Assembly: GCA_014872785.1 (NCBI GenBank)
Contig: WKFJ01000061.1
Coordinates: 1 to 64,000, forward strand
Length of the DNA stretch: 64,000 nt
Direction: 5' to 3'
Source of the DNA: Alteromonadaceae bacterium
Lineage (GTDB): Bacteria; Pseudomonadota; Gammaproteobacteria; Enterobacterales; Alteromonadaceae
Part shown: piece by piece, positions 52,233 to 61,014 of the stretch
Numbering within the stretch: position 1 is the first letter of the stretch
Layout of the letters: each line of letters opens with the position of its first letter
Notes under the pieces: model-generated
Databases searched by the model: none
What the model saw: the letters and a program-made list of their open reading frames with translations, nothing else
Told to the model about the DNA's origin: nothing
Program-made: the position numbers and the translations under genes

Positions 52233-53270
52233 CTACAGGAATTCTTCGCCGCCACCGCCGCCAAGCATAATTTCACCAGCGTCAGCAAGACGTCTCGCAA
52301 CAGATAGAATTTCTTTCTGCGCAGTTTCAACTTCACTTATGCGAACAGGACCAAGTGCTTCGAGGTCATCCAATAACATCTCGGCAGCGCGTTTAGACAT
52401 ATTGCTTGCAATCTTGTCCTTAAGGGTCTCATCCGCACCTTTAATGGCTTTGATAAGTACATCTTGTTGAACTTCACGTAATATTGCCTGAATCGCTCTG
52501 TCATCGACGTCGGCTAAGTTGTCAAATACAAACATCAAGTCTTGTATCTGCTGACTCATCTCTTCGTCTTGTTCACGAATTGAGTCCATCAACTGGCCTT
52601 CTATATTCGTATCCAAGTAGTTCATAATGTCTGCTGCGGACTTCAGGCCGCCCATCTTCGCAGCTTGAGTACCTGCCTGACCGGCGAATTGTTTCTCCAT
52701 GATTTCGTTCAATTCTTGCAATGCAGCCGGCTGTACTTCTTCTAAGTTGGCTATGCGCATCATTAAGTCCAAACGGACTTTTTCGGGGAATTGCGACATA
52801 ATTTCAGCCGATTGTTCAGGATCCAAGTATGCCAACACGATGGTTTGGATCTGAGGGTGCTCGTTGCGGATAATACCTGCCACCTGTTTCGAGTCCATCC
52901 ACTTCAAGGAATCCAAACCTTTAGCACCACCGCCAACCAAGATTTGGTCAATCAGATTAGCGGCTTTGTCTTCACCCAAGGCAGCGGTCAATGCTTTCTT
53001 AACGAAGTCGTGGCTGTGGAAACCAATCGTACTGTAGTTCTGGATTTCCTCGATAAAATGTTTGTGCACTGACGTAATCTTACCTTGCGTCATATCATCC
53101 ATGGAAGCCATTGCCTGACCAAGCTTTTGAACCTGCTTTGGCTCCATGTGTTTTAAGATTTGCGCCGCATCTTCTTCCGACAAACTAAGCAACAATATTG
53201 CTGCCTTTTCAACTCCTTCGAGCTTACTTATGTCGTAGCCGATATCTTCTATTGCTTCTTCTTCAGCCAT
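52233..53270 (-). CDS. fliG: Flagellar motor switch protein FliG
   Basis: A 345-residue switch protein. It has three ARM-like domains, the EHPQ motif (IIRNEHPQIQTIVLAYL, about 131-147) and a C-terminal torque helix region with charged residues for MotA (DDRAIQAILREVQQDVL). The Gly-rich tail GGGGGEEF is slightly unusual but found in relatives. Confidence 0.95.
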   Translation of the reverse strand: MAEEEAIEDIGYDISKLEGVEKAAILLLSLSEEDAAQILKHMEPKQVQKLGQAMASMDDMTQGKITSVHKHFIEEIQNYSTIGFHSHDFVKKALTAALGEDKAANLIDQILVGGGAKGLDSLKWMDSKQVAGIIRNEHPQIQTIVLAYLDPEQSAEIMSQFPEKVRLDLMMRIANLEEVQPAALQELNEIMEKQFAGQAGTQAAKMGGLKSAADIMNYLDTNIEGQLMDSIREQDEEMSQQIQDLMFVFDNLADVDDRAIQAILREVQQDVLIKAIKGADETLKDKIASNMSKRAAEMLLDDLEALGPVRISEVETAQKEILSVARRLADAGEIMLGGGGGEEFL

Positions 53271-53273
53271 TGT

Positions 53274-54977
53274 TTATTCGTCCAGCATCAACCAACCGCG
53301 CACAACCTGTGCAGACAGTTCTGGTTCGTTAGCCACCAACGCCCTAACCGCTTTAAGGACATCTTCGTCTTTGTGTAGGTCAGGCAGCATAAGTGAACCA
53401 TCCGCTGCAAAGCCTACAGAGCCTTCGTCAAACTCTTGAGTTAACATGGTGATGGTTTCATCGCCCAAGTCAAGACTTTGATCAACATTGAACTCTTCTG
53501 TTTCAGTCGTATCTTCAGGATAAATTAAGCGTTTCAGCATTGGACGTACTACCGCTAAGATAAGTACGATGATAATTAGGCCACCCATTACCAACTTAAG
53601 CGCACGCATTGCCCAAGGCTGTTGCCAAATTGGCACCTCTTCTGCGACAGTAGTATCAACACGGCTGAATGGGATGCTAACTACTTCTAAGCTATCACCG
53701 CGAGTCACGTCAAAACCAATACCACCCTGCAACAGTCTTCTTAAGTTCAGAAGCTCCTGTTGTGAACGAGGTTCACTCGTAGCGTTCCCTTCGGCGTCGG
53801 TGCTGTGTAGGTAATCAACGGCAACTGACACTGTTAGTCTGCGAATTACACCGGTTTGTTGTTTTGTATGACTGATCGTGGTGTCTAATTCAAAGTTACG
53901 AGTCGATTCTTTGTGAGTTCTACCAGGCTGTGAGCGAGCCGCAGAACTATTACCAATCGCATTTTGGGGTACTGCGGACTCAAGAGGAGGCTGATTAGTT
54001 AAAGCACCTGGAACACCTGCAATGACGCTGCCTACACTGTTATCTTCAACGGTCATTTCACTGCGAATTGCGGGTAAATCAGGGTTGTAGCGTTTTTGTG
54101 TTTGTTCAACCGAAGTGAAATCCATAGTTACATCTACCTGAGATGTGTAATTTCCCAATCCCAACACAGGAATTAATATCGAATCGATTTTGCCTTGGTA
54201 TTCAGTTTCACGTTGCTTTTCAATTTCATATTCTTTGCGTGAGCGTGCGGATATCGAATCTTGAGAACCAGAACTCAACAAACGGCCATTGCTATCGGTG
54301 ACGGTCACACGATCTGGGTCTAAGTTATCAAGCGCAGATGCCACAATATCAACGACAGCATCAACTTCACTACCAGACAATAAGCTGCCGCGTTTCATAG
54401 TCACAACAACTGTCGCACTGCCTCTTTTTTGTTCTCTTACAAAAACATTCTCACGTGGCATTGCCAACAACACTTTGGCTCTATCAATAGACTTCATTTC
54501 TTCAATGGTGCGAGCAATTTGTTGTTCACGAGCATGCTTGAGTCTTTCTTTCTCAACACGTTGGCTTACGCCAAAACCCATATCCTGCATGATGATGTCA
54601 GTGCCACTATCTAATTCTTGAGATAGTCCCTGTCTTGCAAGGTTGAGTTTGATATCTTGAAACTGCGACTCGTTAACATAAATAACATCGCCCTCTAGAC
54701 GATAGTCAATTTCGTTCGCATCGAAATAATCAAGTGTTTTGATAAGTTCGTCAGTAGGCAATTTTGCTAGTGGACGATAATCTGGTTCTTGTGCCCAAAT
54801 CACGATAAAAATCGCGATCGCCACACAGATGACCAATGCAACCACCAAAATAATTTGACGGAGCATATCTGTGCTGCCAATGGTATCCATAAATCCTGAT
54901 TTTTGTTCGGCTCCTGCGTCGGCGTCGAAAGTATCAACTCCCGGAACTGCCAACTCTGTACTTGTTGCTTCAGCCAT
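53274..54977 (-). CDS. fliF: MS-ring protein FliF
   Basis: A 567-residue MS-ring protein with two membrane helices (about 37-62 and 457-478), flanking ring-building domains (RBM) and a C-terminal FliG-binding peptide (LSAQVVRGWLMLDE). It is the base on which the export gate assembles. Confidence 0.95.
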   Translation of the reverse strand: MAEATSTELAVPGVDTFDADAGAEQKSGFMDTIGSTDMLRQIILVVALVICVAIAIFIVIWAQEPDYRPLAKLPTDELIKTLDYFDANEIDYRLEGDVIYVNESQFQDIKLNLARQGLSQELDSGTDIIMQDMGFGVSQRVEKERLKHAREQQIARTIEEMKSIDRAKVLLAMPRENVFVREQKRGSATVVVTMKRGSLLSGSEVDAVVDIVASALDNLDPDRVTVTDSNGRLLSSGSQDSISARSRKEYEIEKQRETEYQGKIDSILIPVLGLGNYTSQVDVTMDFTSVEQTQKRYNPDLPAIRSEMTVEDNSVGSVIAGVPGALTNQPPLESAVPQNAIGNSSAARSQPGRTHKESTRNFELDTTISHTKQQTGVIRRLTVSVAVDYLHSTDAEGNATSEPRSQQELLNLRRLLQGGIGFDVTRGDSLEVVSIPFSRVDTTVAEEVPIWQQPWAMRALKLVMGGLIIIVLILAVVRPMLKRLIYPEDTTETEEFNVDQSLDLGDETITMLTQEFDEGSVGFAADGSLMLPDLHKDEDVLKAVRALVANEPELSAQVVRGWLMLDE

Positions 54978-54993
54978 TGCTCACTCCCCCCAT

Positions 54994-55320
54994 TTACACT
55001 GGCATTTGCATTATTTGTTTGTAGGCTTCCAACACTTTGTTGCGAACCTGCATGGTTGCCTCGAATGCGATGCCTGATTTTTCTTTTGCAACCATGACAT
55101 CGGCTAAGCTTAAGGTTGGATCACCCATTTCAAATCGATTCTGCATTTCTCTAGAATGAAGCTGCCTGTTGTTTACACCGTCGATTGCGGCTTGCAACAT
55201 GTTGCCAAAATCTGCTTTGGTAGGATTAACTTGAGGACTTTCAGTCGGCATTATTTCGGTACGCGATTGCACCGCCATTGCCTGCATTTCGTTAAATAGT
55301 GCTTGTGCTTTAATGTCCAC
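54994..55320 (-). CDS. fliE: Rod-MS ring junction protein FliE
   Basis: A 108-residue protein linking the MS ring to the rod. The start is taken as the GTG at 55320 (M-D-I-K-A-Q-A-L-F-N-E-M), the usual FliE start, with AGGAG six bases upstream; a TTG at 55344 is open but has no such site. The C-terminal SLADVMVAKEKSGIAFEATM and VRNKVLEAYKQIMQMPV are diagnostic. Confidence 0.92.
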   Translation of the reverse strand: MDIKAQALFNEMQAMAVQSRTEIMPTESPQVNPTKADFGNMLQAAIDGVNNRQLHSREMQNRFEMGDPTLSLADVMVAKEKSGIAFEATMQVRNKVLEAYKQIMQMPV

Positions 55321-55366
55321 CACTTTCTCCTGAGTGATCGTCAATTCAATGAACTACGAACTTTAA

Positions 55367-55382
55367 AGCAATTAAAATGCCA
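55367..55382 (-). promoter_or_regulatory. Sigma-54 promoter of fliE
   Basis: Minus strand TGGCATTTTAATTGCT, GG-N10-GC exact. Predicted start about 35 bases before the GTG of fliE. It should be driven by phosphorylated FlrC, encoded just upstream, and to transcribe fliEFGHIJ. Confidence 0.88.
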
Positions 55383-55425
55383 ATTATATTTTTGTTATTT
55401 TTCAGTCACTTAGGCACCCAGAATA

Positions 55426-55453
55426 GACTGGCACTTTTTTGACAGTACCAGTC
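55426..55453 (-). terminator. Hairpin between flrC and fliE
   Basis: GACTGGCAC (55426-55434) and GTACCAGTC (55445-55453) pair over 9 bp with one wobble. It lies 42 bases after the flrC stop and upstream of the fliE sigma-54 promoter, so it separates the flrBC transcript from the fliE operon. The tail is TATTCT on the minus strand and TTTTCT on the plus strand. Confidence 0.6.
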
Positions 55454-55494
55454 TTTTCTAACTTTTTGAGGTTGAATTGTTGTTTGTTGCGTGA

Positions 55495-56844
55495 TTATGC
55501 GGGCAATTCAATTCCTTGCGAACGCATTTTAGCGAGTTTGTAACGCAAGGTTCTCGGACTAATTCCTAATTTTTCTGCAACGTCTTTCCGTTTACCGTGA
55601 CAACTTTTTAACATATCTAGAATGATTTGATTTTCTTGCTGTTTCAGTTCAGAACCTAATAATTTGTCGTTATCCACTTCGATAATCTCGACGGTTGGTT
55701 CGATTAAGTTATCAAAACTTAAGGTATCCAACATGAAATCATTAGTCTGAATAGTTTCACCATCGCAAAGAATAAGTGCGCGTTGAACTGCATTTTCGAG
55801 CTCTCTCACGTTACCCGGCCATGGATATTGCGTTAATTTCTGTCGTGCAGATGCACTCAAGGTTGGTGCGACCATGTTTTGTTTAGCTGCATGTCGAGCC
55901 ATCAAATGCGTTGTTAATGGCACGATATCTCTAGGGCGTTCACATAGTGGTAGCCAGGTCAAAGGGAATACATTGAGTCGGTAAAACAAATCTTCGCGCA
56001 GCCTTCCCTCTTTAACCGCTTGCATTAAATCTCTGTTACTCGTGGCAATGACCCTTACATCCAACTTAATGCTCTTGCGTCCCCCCAACCTTTCTACTTC
56101 TTTTTCCTGTAGAACACGTAGTAATTTGGCTTGTAACCCCAGATCCATCTCAGTCACTTCATCGAGCATGATTGTGCCGTTTTGGGCTAATTCGAACTTG
56201 CCAGGCGATGCCTGATAAGCGCCAGTAAATGCGCCTTTCTCATAGCCAAACAACGTCGCTTCTAACATGTTTTCTGGTATAGCAGCACAGTTAATAGCAA
56301 CAAAAGCATTGTCTTTTCTTGCTGACTGTTCGTGAATGTAGCGAGCCAATACTTCCTTTCCGGAACCGCTGGGACCGAGTACCATCACTGTAGCGTCAGT
56401 TCTGCCGACTTTTTGTGCTAACTGTAATAGCTGGCGACTGCTAGGGTCTTCGGCAATTGGCGTAAAACTGCTGTTATTGGAAGTTGGAGCATAGCGAGTG
56501 ATTAAGTTAAGTAAAACGTCCGGTGTAAATGGCTTAGCAACATAATCAGTTGCCCCCATTCTCATAGCTTTTACAGCATCATCTACTTGCGCATAAGCGG
56601 TCATCAGAATAAAGGGTAAATTCGGAAACTTGTTGCGAATAACTTTTAGCAGTTGAATTCCAGACATACCCTGCATTTGAATATCACTTACCACTATGTC
56701 AACGTAAACCTCATTGATTTTTGAAATCGCCATTTCGGCCGATTCACAACATACTACCTCATAGTTCGCTAGCATTAACGTATCGTAGAGCGCTTCTCGT
56801 AAACCAGGATCATCCTCGACTAACATTACTCTAACTTGATTCAT
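55495..56844 (-). CDS. flrC: Sigma-54 response regulator FlrC (FleR)
   Basis: A 449-residue NtrC-type activator of middle flagellar genes. The receiver domain has Asp11/Asp12 and phospho-acceptor Asp54 (VVSDIQMQGM). The AAA+ domain has Walker A GPSGSGKEVL, the sigma-54 contact loop GAFTGA and Walker B GTIMLDEVTEMD. The C-terminal helix-turn-helix reads KRKDVAEKLGISPRTLRYKL. The start is the ATG at 56844, with AGGAG just upstream, and overlaps flrB by 14 bases. Confidence 0.94.
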   Translation of the reverse strand: MNQVRVMLVEDDPGLREALYDTLMLANYEVVCCESAEMAISKINEVYVDIVVSDIQMQGMSGIQLLKVIRNKFPNLPFILMTAYAQVDDAVKAMRMGATDYVAKPFTPDVLLNLITRYAPTSNNSSFTPIAEDPSSRQLLQLAQKVGRTDATVMVLGPSGSGKEVLARYIHEQSARKDNAFVAINCAAIPENMLEATLFGYEKGAFTGAYQASPGKFELAQNGTIMLDEVTEMDLGLQAKLLRVLQEKEVERLGGRKSIKLDVRVIATSNRDLMQAVKEGRLREDLFYRLNVFPLTWLPLCERPRDIVPLTTHLMARHAAKQNMVAPTLSASARQKLTQYPWPGNVRELENAVQRALILCDGETIQTNDFMLDTLSFDNLIEPTVEIIEVDNDKLLGSELKQQENQIILDMLKSCHGKRKDVAEKLGISPRTLRYKLAKMRSQGIELPA

Positions 56845-58024
56845 GGATTTTCTCCTGGTTTGCATTTAATTCGGTTTTTAAATGATTTGACGAGTGACTG
56901 GTGCTTTTACCCGCAAAGAATAACGGTCTTGCGGCGCTCGAAACTAAGCCTTGAAATTTGATAGAAAATTCAGCACCACCTTCAATGCGATTAGCAACAT
57001 CGATACTCCCTCCAGAGGCTTCAACAATACTTTTAACAACCGCCAGACCCAATCCGGTTCCTTTAGATTTTGTGGTAACAAAGGGATCAAATAGTGAATC
57101 CATCAAAGCCTCGGGAATACCCTCGCCATTATCGGATATACGGATCACCAACTGATTACTACCTGCAAGCATGGTGTCAACCTCGATCTGAACTCTATCT
57201 TTAGAAGATTCACTGGCGTTATTGATTAAATTTTGCAAGGCGCCTTTGATTGAGTTCGCGTTCCCTTCCACAAATACCCCATTCTTCGTCTCACTAGCAT
57301 GTGAAACTTCGATGGTTCTGTTTTTACCAAGAAATTTTTCTTGGTTGTGCTGAGCAACTTCATTTATCAATTTGATAATGTCGAAGACGTCTTTATCATC
57401 GTTATGCTCTTTGCGCACAAAACGCAGCATATCGTTAACTTGTTTCTCTACATCTTTCAGGTGCTTTAATAACTTTTCAGTAAATTGAGGGACTTTAGTA
57501 GGCGCTACCATCCCACTTTTAAGATTGGCGGCATATAACATTGCCGATGCAAGTGGTGTTCTGATTTGGTGTGCAAGACCTGCCGACATTTTTCCTAAAC
57601 TTACCAATTTTTGCATATGCCCAACTTGAGCTTGTAACAGTCTGGTATCAGTAAGATCTGTAAGATGGATGAGTTGTCCCGGTTGATCTGGTAATCGTGA
57701 GATGGCGAGCTTCACTTTTCTGCCATCTTTAAGAGAAACCTCATACCCATCGTCCTTTTGTCGTTCAAAAGCACGTGCGATAACGTCTCGCCAATTCTGA
57801 CCGAGCAGCGGACTTCCAAGCATATCACTTGCTTGTCTATTGGCGTTTTTGACAATCCCAAAACGATCAATAAGCACAACACCGGCAGGCATCGCATCTA
57901 AGAACTTGCTCAACTGTTCACTTTGATGCCATTCACTTAAAGAAGCATTACCCGAATTAAATACAGGCTCTTTGTGCAGTGAAAGTGGTATCTGATGCTC
58001 CGATGTTGCGTGCGCAACTCCCAT
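56831..58024 (-). CDS. flrB: Sensor histidine kinase FlrB (FleS)
   Basis: A 397-residue soluble kinase phosphorylating FlrC. A PAS domain (about 35-140, MPAGVVLIDRFGIVKNANRQ) is followed by the H-box AGLAHQIRTPLASAMLYA and an ATPase domain (ISDNGEGIPEALMDSLFDPF, then GTGLGLAVVKSIVEASGG). There are no membrane helices. The ATG at 58024 is chosen because GAGAGA precedes it; an in-frame TTG at 58042 is unlikely. Confidence 0.93.
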   Translation of the reverse strand: MGVAHATSEHQIPLSLHKEPVFNSGNASLSEWHQSEQLSKFLDAMPAGVVLIDRFGIVKNANRQASDMLGSPLLGQNWRDVIARAFERQKDDGYEVSLKDGRKVKLAISRLPDQPGQLIHLTDLTDTRLLQAQVGHMQKLVSLGKMSAGLAHQIRTPLASAMLYAANLKSGMVAPTKVPQFTEKLLKHLKDVEKQVNDMLRFVRKEHNDDKDVFDIIKLINEVAQHNQEKFLGKNRTIEVSHASETKNGVFVEGNANSIKGALQNLINNASESSKDRVQIEVDTMLAGSNQLVIRISDNGEGIPEALMDSLFDPFVTTKSKGTGLGLAVVKSIVEASGGSIDVANRIEGGAEFSIKFQGLVSSAARPLFFAGKSTSHSSNHLKTELNANQEKIHESS

Positions 58025-58073
58025 GAATATCTCTCTCGTCAAATTTCAGTCATAAATTACTTCCCACTGTGAA

Positions 58074-58089
58074 AGCAATTAACAGGCCA
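58074..58089 (-). promoter_or_regulatory. Sigma-54 promoter of flrBC
   Basis: Minus strand TGGCCTGTTAATTGCT, GG-N10-GC exact, followed by TTCAC. It is 50-65 bases before the flrB ATG and downstream of the flrA terminator. FlrA is the expected activator. Confidence 0.87.
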
Positions 58090-58147
58090 AAACATAAACA
58101 TATGTTTTTAATAAGATAAATTAAGATTATTTGGTAAGGACACAAAC

Positions 58148-58177
58148 AAAAAAGGCCGCCAATGAATTGACAGCCTT
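58148..58177 (-). terminator. Terminator after flrA
   Basis: On the minus strand AAGGCTGTCAAT pairs with ATTGGCGGCCTT (two G-U pairs) around a 2-base gap, followed by TTTTTTG. It sits 20 bases after the flrA stop. Confidence 0.8.
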
Positions 58178-58196
58178 CGGGGAGGAATTTTAATTA

Positions 58197-59642
58197 TTAG
58201 AGCTCTTTTGCGATGTTGTATTTGCGCATTTTCTCTACTAACGTCGTGCGACGCATACCCAAGAACTCGGCAGAACGAGCCACAACCCAATCATGTTGCT
58301 CAAGCGCGGTCGTAATCATATTCACCTCAAGATCTGACAAGTATTCTTTAAGGTTCACACCATCTACTGGCAATGCAGGGTCGCCAAATGGTATCCCTTC
58401 AGGCATGGCCATCGGCTCAGGTTCATCATCAAAAGAATCATCTGTAAATAACGAATTAATGGCTTCTCGTTCAAGCAACTCTTCAGGATACTCAGGGGTA
58501 AAGTTTTCAATTTGCACGTGCTGATACTTAATAGGTAAGTCAGGTACGTCAACTACTTGGTTGGGACACAATATCGTAAGTCGTTCAACCAAGTTTGATA
58601 ATTCGCGAACATTTCCCGACCACTTGTGTTCCATAAGCGAAGCTAATGCATCTTCTGTAAACTTAATCGACTTTTGCGCCTCGCTTTCGAAACGTGAAAC
58701 CAGCTCTTGCAGCAACAACGGAATATCTTCTTTTCTATCACGAAGGGCTGGACTATCGATAGGGAACACGTTAAGACGGTAATATAAATCCTCTCGGAAT
58801 TTGCCTTCGGTAATCATGGTTTCCAAGTCTCTGTGCGTCGCCGCAATAACTCTTACATTACATGAAATAGGTTTGGTTCCGCCAACACGTTCATAGGTAC
58901 GTTCTTGCAGGACGCGAAGCATCTTAACCTGCATTTGTAATGGCATATCACCTATTTCGTCAAGAAACAGTGTACCACCTTCGGCCAACTCAAAACGCCC
59001 CTTGCGTGACGCAACAGCTCCAGTAAAAGCGCCTTTCTCGTGACCGAACAATTCACTTTCAAGTAACTCACCAGGAATCGCTCCACAATTCACCGGAATA
59101 AATGGACCTTCTTTTCGTTGCGACAAAAAATGTACATTTCGAGCGACAACTTCCTTACCTGTTCCAGATTCACCTAATACCAACACATTTGCATCGGTTG
59201 GCGCTACTTGTTCAATCATTCGGCGAACAGCTTGGATTTCTTGGCTCTTACCACCCAGGCTTCTAAAAAGCTTGGTTTTCATCGTTACTCGATTCTTGTC
59301 AGGTCGTCTCTTGGTGTACTCTTGACAGCGATGTAGCAGTTTTGTAAGAAGTGGATAAGTTACAGGTTCTTGAACCAGCCCCATGACATTGGGCGTGGAA
59401 ATGAGCTGTTCGGATTCACCCACAGCGATGAAAGGAAAAGCGGGGAACTTTTCAACTACGTCAACGGCCAATTCGGCGTTCTCGGCATCAATGATTACCG
59501 CTTCAACATTAGCGAACTGCTGTAAAGTGGGTAGAGCCTGTGAGAAATCGACTGCGTCACCTTGTTCGCCCAAAAAGCTAACAATAGTTGATAAATTTAA
59601 CCGTCTGGACTCGTTCGAGCTTATTACCAGTATGCGACTCAT
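58197..59642 (-). CDS. flrA: Flagellar master regulator FlrA (FleQ)
   Basis: A 481-residue sigma-54 activator at the top of the polar flagellar hierarchy. The N-terminal receiver-like domain has Ser-Ser-Asn in place of the acidic pocket ([11 protein letters not shown]) but keeps an Asp at position 52 (VIIDAEN). The AAA+ domain is complete: Walker [14 protein letters not shown], the GAFTGA loop, Walker [13 protein letters not shown]. The C-terminal helix-turn-helix is [20 protein letters not shown]. In relatives FlrA/FleQ activity is modulated by FleN and c-di-GMP. No sigma-54 promoter precedes it in the 211-base gap (59643-59853), which fits housekeeping transcription. Confidence 0.94.
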   Translation of the reverse strand: MSRILVISSNESRRLNLSTIVSFLGEQGDAVDFSQALPTLQQFANVEAVIIDAENAELAVDVVEKFPAFPFIAVGESEQLISTPNVMGLVQEPVTYPLLTKLLHRCQEYTKRRPDKNRVTMKTKLFRSLGGKSQEIQAVRRMIEQVAPTDANVLVLGESGTGKEVVARNVHFLSQRKEGPFIPVNCGAIPGELLESELFGHEKGAFTGAVASRKGRFELAEGGTLFLDEIGDMPLQMQVKMLRVLQERTYERVGGTKPISCNVRVIAATHRDLETMITEGKFREDLYYRLNVFPIDSPALRDRKEDIPLLLQELVSRFESEAQKSIKFTEDALASLMEHKWSGNVRELSNLVERLTILCPNQVVDVPDLPIKYQHVQIENFTPEYPEELLEREAINSLFTDDSFDDEPEPMAMPEGIPFGDPALPVDGVNLKEYLSDLEVNMITTALEQHDWVVARSAEFLGMRRTTLVEKMRKYNIAKEL

Positions 59643-59853
59643 AAGTGCTTAACGTACCGAGATAAGAATTTTATTAGTATTTTTGTTTAGTTTGCTTTCG
59701 AATCCAGTCAGTTTCAAGTAAGTAAATGAAATATCTGTGATTTAATTCCAAAGCCGGGAAATTTTATCCTCGTTTGATGGTATCACTCTGACGCTAGATT
59801 GCGATAAGACGAAAGTAGCATTTATAAGTTGAGCGAAAAATGAAACAAATCCA

Positions 59854-60882
59854 TCATGCACTTAATTCAAAGCTTTTATTGTGATTAACATTCCATCGCC
59901 AAGCGTCGATGATCATCTGTTCCAGTGATCTTTTTGCGTACCAATTCAATACCTCATTCGCTTTACGCACGTCCGCCCAACTAGTCGCAACATCACCATC
60001 CCTCCTTTCAGAAAATCGAATTGGTATTGCTCTACCGGAGATTTCCCTGAACATTTCAACAACTTCAAGTACTGAGTGACCCAGTCCGGTGCCTAAGTTG
60101 AAAACTTCCATTTTACTAAATGGAAAAGAAAGCCTTTCTAATGCCTTCAAATGCCCGGCAGCAAGATCTAATACATGGATAAAGTCTCGTACCGCTGTGC
60201 CGTCTTCAGTCGGATAATCATTGCCATAGACTTTCAACTTTTCTAAACGACCAATCGCTACGTTGGCTACACATGGGACTAAATTAGTTGGATTATTTAA
60301 TGGGTTTTCTCCTATAAGACCAGATTGATGTGCCCCGACAGGATTGAAATAACGCAGTGAAATAATTTGCCAGTCAGGATCACTACATGCCAATTCTGTC
60401 AGCATATTTTCGATGATTATTTTAGAGGAACCGTATGGGTTCGTCGCTTTTCCAATAAGATCAGACTCTTTTACAGGCATGGTATTTTTGTCACCATAAA
60501 CGGTTGCAGAAGAACTAAAAATTAGCTTTTTCACTCCTACTCGCGTCATTGCTTCGCACAAATTAGTTGTTGCAACCACATTATTTGAATAGTAACTCAG
60601 AGGTTTTTCAATAGATTCCTCAACCGACTTTAGGCCTGCGAAATGTATAACCGCTTCTATATTGGTATGGACTTCGAAAACTCGATTCAACTCTGTCTTA
60701 TCGCGTAAATCAATTTGATGAAATTCAAATTCGCGACCTGATATTTCTTTGATCTTGTTAGTAGTTTGGAAACTTGAGCTGCATAAATTATCTACGACGA
60801 CAACATCGTGTCCACTTTCCAGTAGCTCAACAACCGTGTGCGAGCCTATATAACCAATGCCACCTGTAACTAGTACTTTCAT
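59854..60882 (-). CDS. galE: UDP-glucose 4-epimerase GalE
   Basis: A 342-residue short-chain dehydrogenase/reductase interconverting UDP-glucose and UDP-galactose (or the GlcNAc/GalNAc pair). The NAD motif is VTGGIGYIGSH, the catalytic residues are Ser in FSSSATVYG and Tyr-x3-Lys in NPYGSSK, and the substrate loop is YFNPVGAHQSGLIGE. The length is standard. It lies between flagellin and flrA on the same strand, behind a sigma-28-like promoter, so it may supply sugars for flagellin glycosylation or for the cell-surface polysaccharide. Confidence 0.95.
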   Translation of the reverse strand: MKVLVTGGIGYIGSHTVVELLESGHDVVVVDNLCSSSFQTTNKIKEISGREFEFHQIDLRDKTELNRVFEVHTNIEAVIHFAGLKSVEESIEKPLSYYSNNVVATTNLCEAMTRVGVKKLIFSSSATVYGDKNTMPVKESDLIGKATNPYGSSKIIIENMLTELACSDPDWQIISLRYFNPVGAHQSGLIGENPLNNPTNLVPCVANVAIGRLEKLKVYGNDYPTEDGTAVRDFIHVLDLAAGHLKALERLSFPFSKMEVFNLGTGLGHSVLEVVEMFREISGRAIPIRFSERRDGDVATSWADVRKANEVLNWYAKRSLEQMIIDAWRWNVNHNKSFELSA

Positions 60883-60912
60883 ATGAAAAAATGAACGCCT
60901 GACTTTTATTTA

Positions 60913-60939
60913 TTATCGACAAATCGAATGTTTTTTTTA
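60913..60939 (-). promoter_or_regulatory. Putative sigma-28 (FliA) promoter of galE
   Basis: Minus strand TAAA at the -35 (inside TAAAAAAA, 60932-60939) and GTCGATAA at the -10 (60913-60920), with TAAA-N15-GYCGATAA spacing exactly as in the FliA consensus (one mismatch in the -10). It lies 31 bases before the galE ATG. The region is AT-rich, which raises the chance of coincidence. Confidence 0.55.
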
Positions 60940-60961
60940 CATTCAATGTAATCGAATATAT

Positions 60962-60989
60962 AAAAAAAAAGCCTGGGGTGACCAGACTT
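60962..60989 (-). terminator. Terminator after the flagellin gene
   Basis: On the minus strand AAGTCTGG pairs with CCAGGCTT (one G-U) around a short loop and is followed by nine T. It sits 26 bases after the flagellin stop; a strong intrinsic terminator. Confidence 0.88.
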
Positions 60990-61014
60990 TTTGTAAGACT
61001 TTAAGCAAAAGTGC

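Noticed and set aside
55426-55440. CTGGCACTTTTTTGAC on the plus strand, resembling a sigma-54 site
   Set aside because: Spacing between the GG and the -12 is one base short, the GC is missing, no plus-strand gene follows, and the bases are one arm of the flrC hairpin.
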